Shown: positions 61,224-64,000 of the stretch, one piece after another
How the letters are laid out: every line of letters starts with the position of its first letter
Position numbering within the stretch: the first letter of the stretch is position 1
Assembly: GCF_004564235.1 (NCBI RefSeq)
Contig: NZ_SOMN01000003.1
Coordinates: 216,041 to 280,040 of the forward strand
Direction: 5' to 3'
Origin: Cohnella luojiensis
GTDB lineage: Bacteria > Bacillota > Bacilli > Paenibacillales > Paenibacillaceae
Length of the DNA: 64,000 nucleotides
Notes under the pieces: generated by a model
Databases searched by the model: none
Told to the model about the DNA's origin: nothing
Seen by the model: the letters and a program-made list of their open reading frames with translations, nothing else
Translations under genes and position numbers: made by a program

Positions 61224-62018
61224 ATGTCGGTTAAGGCTGTTTTATTTGATTTAGACGATACTTTGCTTTGGGACGACCGTAGCGTAACAGAAGCTTTTAA
61301 GGATACATGCCGCATGGCTGCTAATGCGGCAGGCGTTAATGAATCGGAGCTTGAAGCAGCCGTTCGCCGCGAGGCGAGAGCGCTATACGAAAACTACGAA
61401 ACCTACAGCTTTACGCAGATGATCGGGATTAACCCATTCGAAGCGTTATGGGGTAATTTCGAACGCGGCGAGCATCCGATGTTCCGCAAGCTGCAGCAAT
61501 TAGCTCCCGATTACCGTATTAACGCATGGACCAAGGGCTTAGCTTCCCTCGGCGTAGACGATCCGGAATTAGGTCGGCTGTTGGCGGAGAGATTTCCTGC
61601 GCAACGTCGCAGCCTGAAATACGTCTACGAAGAAACGTTCGCCGTACTGGATGAGCTAAAGGGGAAGTACAAGCTATTGCTTCTGACGAACGGATCTCCG
61701 GATCTGCAGCAGGAGAAATTGGACGGTATGCCAGACCTAATCCCTTACTTTGATTCCATCGTAATTTCCGGTAATTTCGGCGAGGGCAAACCTTCCTCCA
61801 AGTTGTTCGCTCACGCCATGGAGCAAATCGGCATCTCCGTCGATGAAGGCATCATGGTCGGGGACAAGCTGACCACCGACATTCTCGGCGCGAACCGCAT
61901 AGGCATGACTTCCGTTTGGATCAACCGCCATGGCGCTATCCGCAACGATGAAATCATCCCAACCCATGAAATCAAGAGCCTTTCGGAACTTCCCGAACTA
62001 CTCTCGAAATATCAATAA
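61224..62018 (+). CDS. HAD superfamily phosphatase (YsaA-like)
   Basis: 264 aa, ATG 61224 after AGGAGAAGG. HAD motifs: I FDLDDTLL (D9 nucleophile, D11 acid), II LLLTNGSP, III Lys in GEGKPSSKLF, IV MVGDKLTTDILGA. A long helical cap lies between I and II, C1 type. It resembles Bacillus YsaA, a phosphatase with activity on phosphoserine-like substrates by report for related proteins; the substrate here is unknown. Confidence 0.88.
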   Translation: MSVKAVLFDLDDTLLWDDRSVTEAFKDTCRMAANAAGVNESELEAAVRREARALYENYETYSFTQMIGINPFEALWGNFERGEHPMFRKLQQLAPDYRINAWTKGLASLGVDDPELGRLLAERFPAQRRSLKYVYEETFAVLDELKGKYKLLLLTNGSPDLQQEKLDGMPDLIPYFDSIVISGNFGEGKPSSKLFAHAMEQIGISVDEGIMVGDKLTTDILGANRIGMTSVWINRHGAIRNDEIIPTHEIKSLSELPELLSKYQ

Positions 62019-62043
62019 CGATAACAAATATTCGTAATCCGGA

Positions 62044-62078
62044 AAAAACTGTCGCATTTAGCGGCAGTTTTTCTTTTT
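62044..62078 (+). terminator. Terminator after the HAD gene
   Basis: AAAAACTGTCGC (62044-62055) with GCGGCAGTTTTT (62061-62072), one G-U, then Ts. Confidence 0.9.
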
Positions 62079-62210
62079 ATATTCAAATTTACAATTTAGA
62101 TACAACTAGTCGTACAAATGGATACATGGTCGTATTAAGGTAGGAAAGTAGGAAGTAAGCAGGCTATTTTCAAACACTCGGACACGTTCGAAAGGTGAGA
62201 GATATTCATC

Positions 62211-62732
62211 ATGAGTTCATTTACCAGTTTATATAACGATTATTTCAATGACGTGTATCGTTCCGTCTATTATAAAACAGGAAATAAATGGGACGCGGAA
62301 GATATAGTGAGCGAAACCTTTCGCAAAGCGTTTATTAAGTTTTCAACGATAAGGCACGGGGACAACGTCAGAGCCTGGTTGATGACGATTGCGCGAAATA
62401 CGCTCATTGACCATTACCGAAGGAGAAAAGACGTATTCTTTTTGCATGACGTGCAAGAATTCCTTGTAGTTCCAGACTCATTCGTGACGCGATTAGAAAC
62501 GGATTGCGAAAATGAGCGTTTGATTAGCGCTCTAAAGCGTTTACCAGAGGATGAACGGATAATCGTTCATATGAAGTATTTGAGCGGATTTAAGTACCAG
62601 GAGATCGGTACTCTGATCGGCAAATCGGAAGAGACAGCCAAGATGAAATCCTATCGCGCGTTGAAAAAATTACGCCGATGGTTAGGCAATTGGGAAAGTT
62701 TACAGCTTGGTTACAAGCGAGAGACTTCGTAG
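62211..62732 (+). CDS. ECF-type RNA polymerase sigma factor
   Basis: 173 aa, ATG 62211 after AAAGGTGAGAG. Region 2 is seen in FNDVYRSVYYKTGNKWDAED and IVSETFRKAFIKF with RAWLMTIARNTLIDHYRRRK; region 4 in LPEDERIIVHMKYLSGFKYQ and EIGTLIGKSEETAKMKSYRA. No anti-sigma gene is adjacent: the next gene encodes a CapA protein. It may be controlled by expression or by an anti-sigma elsewhere. It carries no extension. Confidence 0.92.
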   Translation: MSSFTSLYNDYFNDVYRSVYYKTGNKWDAEDIVSETFRKAFIKFSTIRHGDNVRAWLMTIARNTLIDHYRRRKDVFFLHDVQEFLVVPDSFVTRLETDCENERLISALKRLPEDERIIVHMKYLSGFKYQEIGTLIGKSEETAKMKSYRALKKLRRWLGNWESLQLGYKRETS

Positions 62733-62828
62733 AAACGTACTTCGATGATTTTGATTAATGGAAAACTGCTAGGTGGGGGATAACAAATCTGAAAATACAA
62801 ACCCAATGAAAATGGATGTGTTTGAAAG

Positions 62829-63833
62829 ATGATCCAACAACTGCTTTTGGCCGCTTCATGCTTGTATTTCGGTTTGACAGGTTCACCTGAGTCCAATCAT
62901 CCGATAGATGTCGTATTCGCCGGAGATGCCATGATGGACGGTACCGTCAAACGCGCGATTAACCGTTTGGGACCGGAGTTTCCGTTCCGTAACGTGAAAA
63001 GGGAAGTGATGAAGGCCGATCTGGCAGTCGTAAACCTTGAAACGTCCGTCACGCAAGCGAAAATCAAGGACGACGTGCAGCTGTTTAATTTCAAATCGGA
63101 CCCGGATTCTTTGGAAGGAATTAAAGGGGCCGGCTTCGATTTGGTCTCAATGGCTAACAATCATGTTCTCGATTACAGGCAAACAGGGTTATTCGACACC
63201 TTCAAATATCTGAATCAACATGATCTAGACTATGTCGGAGCCGGTAAGAACGAACGCGAAGCTTATTCCGCCAGAACGTTCGTCAGGAACGGGGAAGTAA
63301 TTAAAATCGCGGCTTTCTCGCGATTCTTGCCGTCCGGAAATTGGTTCGCGCATGGCAATCATCCCGGCGTAGCCGAAGCCTACGAGACCGAGAGGGTAAT
63401 GAAGGCGATTGAGCGGGAGAGAGACGGCGCTGATTATCTGATCGTATTCATGCATTGGGGAGTCGAGAAGAACATTCGGCCCGAAGCATGGCAACGCGCA
63501 ATGGCCCGCAGGATGATCGATGCGGGGGCTGACGCGATCGTCGGAAGCCATCCTCACGTGCTGCAGGGCTTCGAGTTCTATAAGAGTAAACCGATCGCTT
63601 ACTCTATCGGCAACTTCCTGTTCCCTGACTATGTCCGTAATCGTAAGGCTGACACAGGACTTCTTCATCTAAAGCTGCATGAGGGAAAGGTGAAGATGAC
63701 TTTCACGCCATACTTTATTCGCGACAACCAAATCATAAAGCGTAACAAACAATACGACTTAGCGACGTTGAAGTATTTGGAACGCCTCTCTTACGGCGTC
63801 AGAATAACGGGTAATGAAGTGAAGAAACGCTGA
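62829..63833 (+). CDS. CapA family exported protein
   Basis: 334 aa, ATG 62829; the ribosome site is weak (GAAAG). A hydrophobic N-terminus (LLLAASCLYFGLTG) acts as signal peptide or anchor. CapA motifs are intact: VVFAGDAMMDGTV, VVNLETSVTQ, SMANNHVLDYRQTG, LIVFMHWGVEKN, AIVGSHPHVLQGFEFY and YSIGNFLFPDYV. It is paralogous to the lipoprotein at 8603-9862 but lacks a lipobox. Located 96 nt after the sigma gene, perhaps in its regulon. Confidence 0.9.
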   Translation: MIQQLLLAASCLYFGLTGSPESNHPIDVVFAGDAMMDGTVKRAINRLGPEFPFRNVKREVMKADLAVVNLETSVTQAKIKDDVQLFNFKSDPDSLEGIKGAGFDLVSMANNHVLDYRQTGLFDTFKYLNQHDLDYVGAGKNEREAYSARTFVRNGEVIKIAAFSRFLPSGNWFAHGNHPGVAEAYETERVMKAIERERDGADYLIVFMHWGVEKNIRPEAWQRAMARRMIDAGADAIVGSHPHVLQGFEFYKSKPIAYSIGNFLFPDYVRNRKADTGLLHLKLHEGKVKMTFTPYFIRDNQIIKRNKQYDLATLKYLERLSYGVRITGNEVKKR

Positions 63834-63926
63834 ACCTGAATTCAATATACAACGAAAAAGCGTCCCGGTTAGGCAATGTCATTAAGTTAAGCTCAAAGAC
63901 AAGACCTGGAATTAAAATGAAATCCG

Positions 63927-63966
63927 AAACGGCATGGGGAAAAGCCCTGTGTCGTTTGTTTTTTTG
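63927..63966 (+). terminator. Terminator after the CapA gene
   Basis: Imperfect stem from AAACGGCA (63927-) to GTCGTTT (to 63957) with G-U pairs, then a T-run. Confidence 0.65.
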
Positions 63967-64000
63967 GTCCAAGCAAGGAATAAGCGTACAGCAAACAAAG

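Noticed and set aside
1..64000. tRNA, rRNA, prophage or insertion sequence
   Set aside because: No cloverleaf, rRNA-like sequence, transposase or integrase was recognised by eye; short RNAs could still be missed.

Overview
The window is a chromosomal stretch of an endospore-forming Firmicute, most likely Paenibacillaceae (Paenibacillus or Cohnella type). The evidence is cotE and spoVK, Gram-positive glnR and lexA, strong AGGAGG ribosome binding sites with many TTG/GTG starts, a YesM/YesN plus LplB/LplC carbohydrate locus, and gene order recalling Bacillus subtilis blocks (cotE-mutS-mutL; miaA-hfq; spoVK-hflX-ynbB-glnR-glnA; lexA-yneA-ynzC; parE-parC). Species cannot be assigned from this sequence alone. 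No rRNA, tRNA, CRISPR array, prophage or insertion sequence was seen.

Layout. 1-7281: a cut SGNH esterase, an ABC-2 type exporter pair, then topoisomerase IV (parE, parC). 7272-14971: accessory region with a 58-aa unknown protein, a MarR regulator, an array of 51-bp hairpin repeats, a CapA lipoprotein, a methyltransferase, a response regulator facing a 7TM histidine kinase, and an XRE repressor facing a small acidic protein across palindromic operators. 15018-27715: a glycan-use locus (GH3, YesM/YesN two-component system, LplB/LplC/solute-binding protein importer, GH95), with two candidate CcpA sites; the importer genes are AT-rich and are followed by a remnant of another binding protein. 27740-35680: mixed single genes (CBS, VOC, aldo/keto reductase, CHRD, DUF2653, DUF309, carbonic anhydrase, HesB-like, M32 carboxypeptidase, aromatic acid exporter).

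35824-47410: spore coat morphogen cotE, a phiEco32-type amidoligase, type 2 IPP isomerase, then a tightly overlapped run mutS, S41 peptidase, mutL, RsmJ-like methyltransferase, miaA, hfq. 47605-57080: class A PBP, DUF402, YdcF-type membrane protein, spoVK, hflX, ynbB-type PLP enzyme, glnR, glnA. 57184-63833: LTA-synthase-type sulfatase, divergent lexA/yneA with four SOS boxes, DUF896, a membrane protein, a HAD phosphatase, an ECF-type sigma factor without an adjacent anti-sigma gene, and a second CapA protein.

Most of the window is housekeeping. The parts most worth a second look are the cotE-adjacent amidoligase, the patchwork importer of the glycan locus, the tandem hairpin array at 8213-8402, the XRE/small-protein switch at 13788-14564 and the S41 peptidase embedded between mutS and mutL.
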